This document shows positions 44,408 through 54,929 of a DNA stretch of 64,000 nucleotides, one piece after another. This DNA is from Falciphora oryzae (taxonomy: Eukaryota; Ascomycota; Sordariomycetes; Magnaporthales; Magnaporthaceae). Numbering within the stretch: the first letter of the stretch is position 1; every line of letters begins with the position of its first letter. Where the stretch lies: contig JNVV01000029.1 of assembly GCA_000733355.1 (NCBI GenBank), positions 135,768-199,767 of the forward strand. The letters run 5' to 3'. A model generated the notes under the pieces. It was given only the letters and a program-made list of their open reading frames with translations. It made no database searches and had not been told where the DNA came from. Both the position numbers and the translations under genes were made by a program.

Positions 44408-45796
44408 CTAAGCATTTGTAGTCTCCGTCGTGGTGACACCCCGAACCGAGTTCATGGTCGCCGCCACCGTGGAGTTCCACGTGTAAGTCGGCCCAACACA
44501 CAAGGCGGTCCCAGGCTGCAGGGAAAGCGAGCACGAATCCACCGCCACCGATGGGTTCACCGTCTTGAGCAGGCCGATGGTGATGCCCGCCTGGACGCAT
44601 ATAACGCTGCAGGTGTCACCGGCCTCCACCACGTGCCACTTCCCGCAGTTGATGGTGGTGCCGTCAGCCACCACAGCGCCTGCTGGTGGGGGGATGGACG
44701 TCTCGGTGTAGCCGTCCTTTCCTGGGCTCCCGCGCGTCGGTCCTGCGACGTCGGGCGCCGTTCCGGTAAAGACGCCACCTTGGGGCCCGACGCAGATCAT
44801 CTTGCCGTATATATCGGTCGCCGGCTGAAGGTTGGAGCAGTCGAAGTTGATCCATGAGTTGTACTCTCGCAGGCTGTCTGAGCCGAGACTGAGCGAGGAC
44901 TCAATGGTCCTGCATGTGTCAGAGGGGAGGACCTTGTACGTGCTGCACGGCAGAGGAATGCAGACAGAGACACCTGCGTCAATGTTGTCGCAGTCCGGGA
45001 CGAGCTCTTGGTTTCCCATGTAGAGCGAGGCTGAAGAGACACCGTTGGCCGCCGAGATAGACTCGCACGTGTCGCCTGCCTTGGTCGTGTAGCGCTTCCC
45101 GGACACGCAGTACGGGGCGGCGGGCGGACCCCCTATGGTCAGCGGCGGCGGGATAGCAGTGTTGCCCGAGCCGTCGCACTTGGAGTAGACATACTCCAGC
45201 TGCTCCTTGTAGTAGCCGTTGTAGACGGAGTACTGAGAGGCCTGCATGAAGGCCAGGCGTCTAATGTTGCAGATGTGGCATAGCTCGTTCCGAGGCATCT
45301 CTGTGTAGGAGCTGACGAGAGAGAACTCGGCAATGATATCTGTGCAGTAGCGTGTTAGGCGCAGTTCCATCCGACTGACTTCCTTTAGGCTGGCACACTT
45401 ACCATTGCAGTATCTTCTGGTCCTGGGATCTTTTACACAGGTCTCGTTGTATCCCGCCCACATGTATCCTCCGAGCCTCGTGGCGACGGTGCCGTCCAGG
45501 GCTTTTCCGGCGCAGTTAGAAGCGACAGAGCCGAACCAGTCCCGCAGAGAACCGCTGCACGTTCCGGTACAGACCTCGTCGGTGAGGGTAACATTTCCCA
45601 AAGACCCATGGTAGGTTGGTCTATCCCACAGGCGGACGAGTGAGTGGCAGCCGATGCTTGATGTGAGAGCGCTGATGCACCCGTCACCGAGGGATGGATC
45701 CAGACTCGTAGCATCGTAAAGCCTGAAGCCGCCTTGAGAGTATGCCGTGCGGCAGCTGCACGCCAAAAGAGCGAGCGATATGAGAAGGGAACGCAT
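44408..45796 (-). CDS. secreted LysM-domain protein, partner of the chitinase gene
   Basis: Predicted minus-strand exons are 45796-45403 and 45339-44408, giving 441 residues. The 63-nt intron (GTAAGT...GCACAG) is a multiple of three and readable, but removing it restores RYCN-D-IIAEFSLV, the pattern I recall in related proteins. The start at 45796 gives a signal peptide (MRSLLISLALLACSCRTAYS); an upstream in-frame ATG at 45841 would bury it. An N-terminal Cys-containing region of about 200 residues precedes three LysM modules: KRYTTKAGDTCESISAANG, STYKVLPSDTCRTIESSLS and GKWHVVEAGDTCSVICVQAG. LysM modules bind chitin oligomers. Genes of this architecture often lie next to subgroup-C chitinases, as here, with a 633-bp shared upstream region. 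No damage is seen, so it is probably functional. Confidence 0.88.
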   Translation of the reverse strand: MRSLLISLALLACSCRTAYSQGGFRLYDATSLDPSLGDGCISALTSSIGCHSLVRLWDRPTYHGSLGNVTLTDEVCTGTCSGSLRDWFGSVASNCAGKALDGTVATRLGGYMWAGYNETCVKDPRTRRYCNGKCASLKEVSRMELRLTRYCTDIIAEFSLVSSYTEMPRNELCHICNIRRLAFMQASQYSVYNGYYKEQLEYVYSKCDGSGNTAIPPPLTIGGPPAAPYCVSGKRYTTKAGDTCESISAANGVSSASLYMGNQELVPDCDNIDAGVSVCIPLPCSTYKVLPSDTCRTIESSLSLGSDSLREYNSWINFDCSNLQPATDIYGKMICVGPQGGVFTGTAPDVAGPTRGSPGKDGYTETSIPPPAGAVVADGTTINCGKWHVVEAGDTCSVICVQAGITIGLLKTVNPSVAVDSCSLSLQPGTALCVGPTYTWNSTVAATMNSVRGVTTTETTNA

Positions 45797-46429
45797 GGCA
45801 GGCAGCAGCCCGAATCTGCCGGCAAAAGTCCAGCTCCACAATCTAGCAAAATGTAGGTTTGGAGAAGGATGAGAATATTTTTGGTCAGGCGCTCCAGACA
45901 GTTGTGTAGATGATCAAGATCAGCCACAGAATGTGGTGTGAGTGCTCCGTGAAAGTCTCTGCGGATTCCTGTCTCTTTCCTTCCTACGCGGCGACCTCCA
46001 TCTTTGGTCTCTGGGTTGGATGAAAATGGGTGATACTAGGTCTTGCAGCGTCACAAGCTTGTACGGTCCTATCCGCCGAGAAGAGACCCGGTCTTGACAA
46101 ATTGCATGGTTTTATTGTATCCACGGAGGATGGAGATATTGGCATCCACAGACTGCAGCCGACGGGGTGGAGCAGTCATATCGATCCACCGACTGACGCC
46201 AACAGTCGTCGGCAAAGACTCCTAGCTTGTAAAAGGGGGTACTGTGGCACAGATGAGGGTCGGCCGGGCACCGTCCAATTCCGTGCGGTTGTGCTGTACG
46301 AGCTTCCTCCGTCTTTGGTCCGTCACTGGTCTCAATATAATTAAGCGCTCGGGACGGCTCGCAGTAAGCGTGGCTATGGCAGGAAGCGTATGTCTCCTTT
46401 CCTTCCATCTTCACCGTTTACACTGAACC
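45797..46429. promoter_or_regulatory. shared divergent promoter of the LysM-chitinase pair
   Basis: 633 bp between two divergent secreted-protein genes with related ligands. AT-rich CAATATAATTAAGC lies about 95 nt before the chitinase start. Co-regulation is inferred from arrangement only. Confidence 0.55.
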
Positions 46430-49400
46430 ATGAGATTTTCTTTTCTCCTGCCGTTCGCCCTCCTCGCCAGTCAGGTTGCAGCCCAGACTTGCAGTCCGAC
46501 GAGCAGATGCGCAGAAGGATGCTGTAATAAGTGGGGGAACTGTGGCTTTGGCCCTGACTGTGAGCGGAAGCCCGAAAAAGAAGGGGAAAAAACGTCTCTT
46601 GCGTGTTATGTGGAAGACGCCTGCTGACGCTGGATCAACGCGATCGCCTTCTGCAGTCTGCGGCGACAACTGCATCTCCGACTGTGATCGCAAGTCCGAC
46701 TGCAACCCGGGCCATGGCGCCGAGTGGTCCAAGAGGGATAAATGCCCTCTCAACGTCTGCTGTTCGAAGCACGGGTACTGCGGCGTAAGTGACGATGCTG
46801 CTCCTGACAGCCGTCGAAGCGCCGACCGTCTCCCTAACCCAAAGGTCCCCAGACAACCAAGGACTTCTGCGGTGACCGCAAAGTAGAGCACAAGACCTGC
46901 TCCAAGAACAATGGCATCCGGCGAGTCATCGGATACTACGAGGGCTGGGTGTCGGGCCGGGCGTGCAATGCGTTTTGGCCAGAGCAGATACCGGCCGGCG
47001 TTTACACCCACATCAACTTTGCTTTTGCCACCATCGACCCTAAAACTTTCAAGATCATTCCTACCCTCAACTCAGACATCAACATATACAAGCGCCTGAT
47101 GCTACTCAAAAGAAAGGACCCAGACCTCAAGGTCTTTGTGGCTCTTGGAGGCTGGACCTTCAACGACCCGGGCCCCACGCGCACCACCTTCTCGGTCCTC
47201 GCAGCCTCGGTCCCTCGCCAGAGAGCCTTCATCCAATCGTTGATTTCGTTTATGTCCACATATGGCTTCGACGGCCTGGACCTGGACTGGGAATATCCAG
47301 GGGCGGATGACAGGGGCGGCCAAGGCGTGGACTTTGCTAACTTCCCCAAGTTCATGGCTCGTCTCCGGGACTCCCTGTCGGCTGTCAACAAAGAGATCTC
47401 CATCACCATCCCCGCATCGTTCTGGTATCTTCAGCACTTTGACCTCAAAGCGTTGGTTAGTAAACTATTCGCCTAGGTCCCTGCCTACTACCTAGATACA
47501 AAGGCCACTAACACGCATGGCGCGCAGTCCGATACGATTAACTGGTTCAACGTCATGTCGGTACCCTACCCTACATAGCTACTCCGGCCTCACGCAGCCA
47601 AGTGACTAACGTGGTACAACAGGTCCTACGACCTGCACGGTACATGGGACAAAGGCAACAAATGGACAGGCTCCTTCTTGAACGCTCACACCAACCTGAC
47701 TGAGATTGACCAGGCCTTGGATCTCATTTGGCGCAATGACATTGATCCGGGAATGGTTGTTATGGGCCTGGGCTTCTACGGCCGTGCCTTCACCGTCACA
47801 AATCCGTTTTGCGTTGAGCCCGGCTGTACCTTCGAGTCGGGGGCAGAGCGGGGCGCGTGCAGCAACGAAGTCGGGATCCTGCTCAATTCAGAGATCGACG
47901 ACCTGGTCAAGAAGCATGGTGTCACCCCCAAGCTCTACAAGGAGGAGGCCGTCAAAGTTGCCGCCTGGGGCGACCAGTGGGTGGCGTACGACGATGAAGA
48001 GACTTTCAAACTTAAGTCCGAGTACGCACAGAGTATGTGCCTGGGCGGCCTTATGGTCTGGGCTATCAGCCACGATACTAAGGACGCCAAGTACAACAAG
48101 GCGCTCGGCAGGGTGGCCAACCGCAAGATCCTGTCCCTCCCCGCCACAGACGGCTCGGGCGACCTCTACAGGCTAGACAAAGTCCTAAACCCCCAATGCA
48201 AGTGGATGAACTGCGGCGAGTCCTGCCCTAGCGGATGGATCCACGTCCGGCGGACAGACAGCGGCACGCGTGGTAATGAGGGAATGCACGACAACACGGG
48301 CTGCTGGGGCGGCCGAGGCCGCATCTTCTGCTGCCCCTCTGGCCAAAAGTTGCCCAAGTGCGGGTGGTACGGCCACAACAACGGCAGATGCAGCCCCGGC
48401 TGCCCCGACGGGCAGGTCGAGATTGCAGGGAACTCAGACTACTGCTCCAACTTTCACTTCCAGTCAGCCTGTTGCACCACCGACGCGAAGTCCATGACAC
48501 TTTACAGGAAGTGCCAGGTCGGGCCATATCCCCTCTGCCTCGACGACCAGGCGTGCCCCATCTCGGGCAGCAACGGCGATCCGCGAAAGGACACCCTCAT
48601 GTGGTCATCCAAGACCACCGGGGGCGCCATGTGTGCTTACGGGACGCGCCCCTTGTCGTGGAACACGGACGTCACGCTCGACAACCGAATCACATGCTGC
48701 GACGCCAGCGACAAGAAGGCCACGTTTTCCGACTGCGCCTGGTTCGACTACGGCCTAGGGGACTCCGGCGATGGCTTCTGCCGCAGCAACTGCCCGGGCG
48801 ACCGCGTGCTCGTCGCTCTGGACACCAGGGCTCCCGGCTGCAAGAGCGGCGCCAGGGCCCACTGCTGCGTGCCCAGCTACTACGACTTCATCCAGGTCGA
48901 GAACGAGAAGGTGGAACAGTACAGGGGCGCGCTGAGGCAGTTCATGGAGGACCCCGTCTGCGCCAACCCGGGCCCCCTCCGAGAGAGCAGGATGGCTTCT
49001 TCCTCAAGCGCAAGCGCGGCAGGGGCTCACGAGCTGGCCGGACGGGCGACGAGCCCAGGCCAGGAGAAAACCGAGGGCATCTGCCTGGAGCTGCTCGCCG
49101 CGGTGGGCACTACGGTCCTGCAGGACGCCCTGCAGGACATCTGGGACAAGTTTATCGCAGCGAAGTGGCCGAACCTCAGGATATCAAAACTGAAGCCCTT
49201 CGTTCAGCAGACACCTGAGTGGCGCCAACGGGGCCCGATCGAGGTATGCCACGATATCGTATGCAGCCCTTACGCGTGGAACGGCCGAGCCGGCGGCTCC
49301 AGGCAGATCACCTGCGTCAAGGGGTCCTGCGAGCGCAGCCGGGACAGGGAAGATCTCGAATGCGACGGCGAGGCGGCTCCAAGTCCTGCTGGCATCTTTC

Positions 49401-49902
49401 AGAGGCGGGAGGCCCCCTTGCGTCCGGACGATGCTCCAGCCGGCGTTTTGCAAACGAGGAGTAATCGGGAGCCCTACCGTGCGAGAATTCGGGATCCGCA
49501 AACCGGAGGAGTTGTTACCATATCGCTCCAGCTATCCCCGGTGAGTCTACCCCACCAGGTAGGCGGCCTTCGACTCTAACTCGCTCGCACGTGCTCAAAG
49601 TACGATTCGCCCAGTCAATGGCCCTACAACCACCCGATATTCTTTCAAGCCATCGGTCATGCAAACCCGGACGACTGCACCAACCTCGAAATAACAACCG
49701 CGGCGACTGACGGTATCCGCGTCTACGAGGGTGAGTGCCTGACGTCAATCCTATTTCCTTTCCTATTTCCTTTTTTATTTTCTTTCCTATTTCCTTTCCT
49801 ATTTCCTTTTCTATTTCCTTTTCTATTTCCTTTTCTATTTCCTTTTCTATTTCCTTTTATTTTCTTTCCTATTTCCTCTCCGTTGTCTCAGGAGCTGTCT
49901 GA
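46430..49902 (+). CDS. subgroup-C (killer-toxin-like) GH18 chitinase with CBM18 domain; 3' end disrupted
   Basis: Predicted exons are 46430-46559, 46657-46784, 46853-47455, 47528-47556, 47623-49540, 49601-49730 and an 11-nt last exon 49892-49902, in consistent phase; 982 residues. A signal peptide (MRFSFLLPFALLASQVAA) precedes cysteine-rich CBM18/hevein-like sequence (CCNKWGNCGFGPD; CCSKHGYCG). The GH18 domain has the SxGG-like VALGGWTF and the catalytic DGLDLDWEYP, with the proton-donor Glu near residue 233, then WFNVMSYDLHG and GLGFYGRAFT. Cys-rich modules follow (CCPSG, CCTTD, CCDASD). The 29-nt exon 4 and its GTCGGT donor are unusual but needed to restore WFNVMSYDLHG. Family members continue for several hundred residues more; here the natural continuation is broken and a pyrimidine microsatellite sits at the break. 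Secreted; degrades chitin. The truncated form may still be catalytic, since the GH18 domain is complete. Confidence 0.8.
49750..49876. repeat. pyrimidine tandem repeat (CTATTTCCTTTT type)
   Basis: About ten copies of a CTATTTCCTTTY-like unit in 127 bp, in the last predicted chitinase intron or at the site where the gene is broken. Confidence 0.92.
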
Positions 49903-50059
49903 TAGCGCGTGGCGTAGCAAATGGTAAAAGGAAGATGTATTCTGCGGGCCGCTTATGCCCTGATCCGTGGCCGTGGGGCTCTGTCACGTGCGCACGTGAC
50001 ATGTAGGGCCCGCACGGGCCATCCGGTATCAGTGTCTTCGCGCCTCCCCGGCCTCCCTT

Positions 50060-51020
50060 CGACGCTTTCATTACTGACTTTAAGCTCGTTAGTGGAACAT
50101 CCCTTTGATGGCGGCCTTATGGCCACTTTCCTCGAAAATGCAGCCGCAGGAGTGTAAGGACACGCCTAGATCTGAACACCCCCCTTTCGCGGCTCGCCGG
50201 CATGTCGCAAGCATACTGTAGACTGGACACTTTATTGATTGATATCACGATACCCCAAACAGCTTACGGAGTGGAGCCACGGCCACGGTTGGAAGTATAT
50301 CCATCAGCTTCTTCAGGCAGGCTCAGACCATGCCCGTGCTACAAAACCCTCCACACATAGACGGGGGCTTCCCAGACCAACGGTTACTACGCAGGGTAAT
50401 GGAATGTTTGGGGAGCAGGTTCAATACTCGGAACTTTTCGCTCTTATCTAAAAGTATTAACGCCATAAAGGGCTGGGTGAGTACACATGGGGCACAATAA
50501 GCCTCTCCCCTTCCCTTACCATAACTGTCCCACAATTGCTAACAACCCCGCCTTTCGCCGGTGCCAGTTGTCGAGGGGGCAAAGGCTAGTAGATAAAGAT
50601 GACTACCCTGGCTTGGTATCGAGCCTCGACCCGGACCATGTGAACAAGCTCCTGGTCCGCATGAGAGAGGCTATAGCGGTGATCAAGTACCTCAACATGC
50701 GCGCTCCGAGGGACGTAAACAGCCTCCTGGCCAATGTCCTCACAGACGTCCACGGCCAGTGGCAGCACGGGGACCTCACCTGGAACCAAAACAACCCGAA
50801 CGACCTGATCAACATGGCCGGTTTCTGGAGAGAGTGGATCCGGGACTTCTATCCCTGGTTGGTTAACCACATACGAAACGAGTGCAATATGGCCATACGA
50901 GATATGAGGAGGCTCTGGGCCGTGAGGACCGGCGAGTTGTCCGCTATGGTGATGGAAGCCCTAAGGATCATAGAAGCCGAGCTGCCCAACCTGTCGATAG
51001 ATATGACAGGTTTCCCTTGA
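50060..51020 (+). pseudogene. detached 3' portion of the chitinase gene
   Basis: Three blocks match the C-terminal region of subgroup-C chitinases. At 50092 there is VEHPFDGGLMATFLENAAAG, ended by a stop. At 50375-50476 is DQRLLRRVMECFGSRFNTRN running to INAIKGW and a GTGAGT donor. At 50568-51020 are QRLVDKDDYPGLVSS, REAIAVIKYLNM and MAGFWREWIRDFYPWLVNHI, ending in TGA. The second and third blocks join in frame through a normal 91-nt intron. Stops and missing sequence between 49731 and 50370 prevent joining to the intact 5' part. Alternatively, undetected introns could rescue a longer gene; RNA evidence would decide. Confidence 0.7.
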
Positions 51021-51080
51021 TCGGCGACGGATTGTTTTTGGCCAGGTGCATATAAGCTAGACGAGAGCGATATTCTACGA

Positions 51081-51165
51081 TAGCAGTTCAAGCACCGGGC
51101 GGACCTTTCCAAGGTCGCAGGTTCGACTCCTGCCAAGAGCACAGGATTTTTGCAAGCAAAAATCC
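51081..51165 (+). other. tRNA-like/SINE-like remnant with adjacent hairpin
   Basis: GGTTCGACTCC (51120-51130) is a perfect Pol III B box inside a T-arm-like stem (GCAGG...CCTGC). TAGCAGTTCAAGC (51081-51093) is a weak A box at tRNA-like spacing. The anticodon-like loop would be GACC-TTTCCAA-GGTC. No 5' acceptor strand pairs with the 3' end, so it is not a normal tRNA. It is followed at 51144-51165 by a perfect 10-bp inverted repeat (GGATTTTTGC / GCAAAAATCC). A SINE head or a tRNA relic are the two likely explanations. Confidence 0.45.
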
Positions 51166-51754
51166 CGACCACCCGCCTTACCGGGTCGAACGCGGATGTT
51201 AGCAAATGAAACGGGCACGTGCAAATCACGTGATTTGTACGACCCCGCGGATGCTAGGAATAAATAAAGCGACGCAGCAACAATCGCGGTAACCCTTATC
51301 GACCCCTTCGCCTTCGCCACGGTAACGCCACGGATCCGAATCGACTGCGCCACTCATTAGGCTTGCAGTGCGGGGTTGCTCCCCCGAACCGTGCAGGGGG
51401 CACGTGGGAAACAAAAGCATCGACCGGACCCCGAAGCGATACCGGACCGATAACGATAAAGGCTATTGGAGGGGGAATCACGTGCGGGTAAACTCTTGCA
51501 CACTCCCTTACAACAACCCTTTTTCGCCATACAGATATTAGCCTACTTGTAGCCTCCCAAGTGCTCTGATACTATTATAGCACGCACATTATAACATTAA
51601 GTCCAATATGTGCTTTAGCATATTTTTTTTGTTAAGGTTATTTTTGTAAGCTGCGCGTCCGCCGAATACACTCCGTGCGCCCGCACGTATCTATCCTCGG
51701 ATTCGAGGTTCGTATCACAGCGGGTAGGGGGCCAGATAAAAGGAGGGAGCAAAA

Positions 51755-51860
51755 AGATGGTATTCGGAATAGGTTGGGGAGAAAATCTCTATCTAGTGGT
51801 GCCTGGAGGCCCGTGCAGAGGACCTGGCAGGGCCAGTGCACGTGACCCCCTTGGGTGCCG
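51755..51860. repeat. dispersed repeat, copy 2 (copy 1 at 31400-31515)
   Basis: Same ordered blocks as copy 1, with a shorter spacing between the first two blocks. Confidence 0.7.
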
Positions 51861-52774
51861 TAACAGTTCGGTTGCATATTTATCGGCGTTATTGCTTATT
51901 TTCCTTTTTCCCCCTCTTTTTTCTTCGCCTGGTTGGGCTCGTTGGGAGCCACGTGGGGGAAGATGTACATAGCAAATACCTAGTCAGATACCTAATATAG
52001 TTCTTGTAGCTCCAGGAGTACCTGGTGCAGGGGGAGAAGCCAGCTTGGAGAAACTTATCGGGAGGAACTTATCGTGCCGGTGTCACATCCAGTCTCGCTG
52101 AGCCCCGCGACGTCCACGAGTATGGTAGCGTCACTAGGAATGTGTTGACAACGAGAAAAATACGCTTCGTGCGGCATATACCAAAAGAAGAAAAAGCGCT
52201 TGGCGTCCCTCCCCATTACGGAACCCCCAACAGGTGGGCTGAGAGAGCACTGCAGAGAATGTACCCAATGGGAGGAAAGCTCTGCGAGATCACATTTTGG
52301 CAGCCGCATTCCGCGGGATCGCGGTCGACATGGGATTTCTAGGTTGTAAACTCGGGGATGCCCAGAACTCCCGAGGCGCCGGCACCCCGGGGAGGGTTGG
52401 GTGTGCCGGCAGAGCCTCCATTTATCGCCAAGAGGAAAAAAATTAGCAAAACAGTCACTTGGACCCTCCCCTTCCTCGCTGCGCCAATCCACCATCGCGC
52501 GTGCGGGGTGGCTCGAATGAGGCGACAGAACCCCTAACCCATCCCTCCCCAATTGATGGCTGAGGAGGCCTCCCTTTCTTTGTCTTGCGGACTTGTGCCC
52601 AGATTCGGTTAGGCTCTTCGTTTCTCGATTTTTATGCCATTGGGCCAGTGCCTGCGGGGAATCTACCGTGTTCTGGAACCTGAACGGCTTCTCGGAGCCG
52701 TCCAGAAATGACGTCTGGCCCTTTGGGGCGGGTGCGTGTGCTCGTAGGCGCATGCACGGACGGATGCCGGATTG

Positions 52775-52837
52775 GACAGCGCATGCCGATTTAGACAACG
52801 GGTGCCGATTCGACAGCGCATGCCGATTTAGACAGCG
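52775..52837. repeat. 37-bp tandem repeat, about two copies
   Basis: GACAGCGCATGCCGATTTAG starts at 52775 and 52812, with a partial third start near 52831. Confidence 0.85.
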
Positions 52838-53186
52838 GATCCCGGACCAGCCTCAGCCAGAGCGAAGCCTCGATGGTGGGAGGCGGGCCGACATGTACTG
52901 CTGAGGCAGGCAAAGCCCACGCCCTCCGCAGGTCGGGACAGGCTTGCCGCTTTGCTGTGTATTCGGTCACCAGTTGGGAGATACCTATGGCGACTAGCCA
53001 TGCCAGGCACGCCTGCCCAGATCAGTCGACCGAGGGTCCGGATCTACTTGTGTTGTTGTTTGCAATCCTCGAGGGCTTGGTTGGGGATCTTGTCTAGACT
53101 AAGACCTCGTCGGGATCTTAGTCGGGGACCGACTGGATCATAAGCTTGTCAACCTATCGTGCGGGGAGAGAAACCTGAAGCAAGGG

Positions 53187-53204
53187 AAAAAAAAAAAAAA
53201 AAAA
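53187..53204. repeat. poly(A) tract
   Basis: Eighteen consecutive A. Confidence 0.95.
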
Positions 53205-53666
53205 CAGGAAAAAGAAAAGAAAGGAAAAGAAAATCGACCCATTATTAGAAGAGAAACCCCCCCAGGAAAATACTCCCGCACTGGGCATCCCGGACACCTT
53301 GTGAATACATGGGGAGAGCGGCAACTTCAAAGAGAAGCAGCAGGTACCCAAGGGTTCCTGGCTAATTCGGTCGTCGGGCCTCAACGGTTAAGCATCCAGG
53401 GGGATACTGTAAATCTCTCAACAGATGGCCATCGCCAGCATTCCATCCCAAACCGCCCCCTGCCAGTTTCACTTTCGATGGCTATTGGTGAGCTGAACCA
53501 GGAGCCACGGCGGTTGCAGTGATCCGTTGACGTGTCTGGTGGGTTGGGGCAGCGCATACGTAGGAGCTGCGTTGAAAGTCAGGAAGCCCACCGTCAGCCC
53601 TAGGTGAGGTACCACTCTTTTGGGCCCACATGTTTTGGCGTGGCCAGTCATGGCTCGTCTATCCCT

Positions 53667-53667
<1 letters not shown>

Positions 53668-53699
<32 letters not shown>
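53668..53699. repeat. poly(T) tract
   Basis: Thirty-two consecutive T followed by A-rich sequence, close to the inverted repeat at 53785. Confidence 0.95.
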
Positions 53700-53700
<1 letters not shown>

Positions 53701-53784
53701 AAAAAACAAAAAAAAAACAGGCACTCGGTAGCGCTTCTCCAAATCACGAGCTTGAAGGGCGGGAAGCGTGGGAGATTACGTTCC

Positions 53785-53875
53785 CACGTCGACCAAGTAA
53801 AAACGTGCACCTGAGGTTCCGTGCACACACCTTTTTTGCTGCAGGTTAGGTGCACGTTTTTATTTGGTCGACGTG
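53785..53875. repeat. 28-bp inverted repeat (hairpin or miniature element)
   Basis: The left arm 53785-53812 (CACGTCGACCAAGTAAAAAC plus GTGCACCT) pairs with the right arm 53848-53875 at 27 of 28 positions, with a 35-nt spacer. A further partial copy, AACGTGCACCTAA, follows near 53907. No coding function is apparent. Confidence 0.85.
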
Positions 53876-53951
53876 CCCCTTAGCCTACCACGGTGACTTG
53901 AAAGAAACGTGCACCTAATCCACGGCACAAGAAGGGGGTCCAGGTGCGCTA

Positions 53952-53976
53952 TTTTTTTTTTTTTTTTTTTTTTTTT
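53952..53976. repeat. poly(T) tract
   Basis: Twenty-five consecutive T. Confidence 0.95.
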
Positions 53977-54580
53977 CCCTAGAGGCACTCGTCCTCCAGT
54001 TTCGCCTACTTGAAACAAAAGCGCCGGCGAAGGGGAAGCATACAGTGCAGGCGTCGTATTGGCGGGGAATCCCCATGGTCAAGGCAGAACTAAAAGCGGA
54101 ACGCCCACCTAACGCCACGTGTAAGTCGGGCAGGCCTGAACGTCGGTGTGACACTCCAATGCAGGCGCGTTGATACTAACTTGACGCGGGCCACTTGGGA
54201 AACCGCGCGTCGACCCCGATAAACGTGCAGGCGGCCATGCATCACCCAACTGTTTTACTGCATGGTTTCTTAGTCGATGTGACCAGGCTCGCATGCCGGC
54301 CAAATGGAAAGGTGTGCTTGACCGGCGTGGCTCACTGTCCAAGCCGGGCTAGAGACAGCAAATCAGGATCGACATCCGTTGCCAGGCTGGGTGGGCATCG
54401 GGGTCTCGCATTTGAGAAACTCGCATCATCCTCACAGGACAGCGACCCTCGACACAGTTATGGGTCGCGATGTTTGACGAAACGCAGGGACAAAATACGA
54501 AGAAAATAAAGAGCGGTGATTCGTCATAAGCACGGAGCGGGACTGGGCGTCTAGATGTATGGTAGATCGCCTCCCCACTG

Positions 54581-54601
54581 CCTAGGTACCTAGGTACCTA
54601 G
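54581..54601. repeat. GGTACCTAGG-type short repeat
   Basis: CCTAGGTACCTAGGTACCTA: two and a half copies of an 8-bp palindromic unit, also seen near 40660 and 43263. Confidence 0.8.
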
Positions 54602-54929
54602 CCCTGCAGGTGCCTTACGCAACCGGTAGGTTCCTCCCATCTGGGGCCCGCCAGCACTGCCTATGGACGGGTGCATGCCTGTCGGGAGCACCGCCTGCAG
54701 ATGGCAGGAGGTGCTCCCGCAGTGCTGCAGCGAGCGCCGTTTCTGCCCCGTAGCTGCTTTTGTAAAAAGGGGATGCGAAATCGCGGCGCTCGGAGCAGGG
54801 ATAGACGGGGCGACGATTGGGCAGGTTCATAACGAGCGAGCCGGCTTGGTGCTGCGGGGCAAGTGGGCGTGGTTCGCAAGGAGGGGTGCATGGCTCGCAG
54901 TTGCCTTAAAATCTTGACTTCTCAGTCCC

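Larger units (their letters stand above)
51166..54929. other. gene-free, repeat-rich interval of 3.8 kb
   Basis: No gene is recognised. It holds a dispersed repeat copy (51755-51860), a short tandem repeat (52775-52837), three homopolymer tracts, a 28-bp inverted repeat (53785-53875) and a GGTACCTAGG-type repeat. A 247-codon minus-strand frame at 52055-52798 lacks protein features. Confidence 0.5.

Noticed and set aside
50487..51020. Independent gene starting at 50487
   Set aside because: Sequence before 50568 is intron-like; the protein part matches the C-terminal region of subgroup-C chitinases and joins the upstream exon in frame.
52055..52798. 247-codon minus-strand frame
   Set aside because: No domain, Ser/Arg-rich, overlaps a short tandem repeat, and no neighbouring splice-linked exons.
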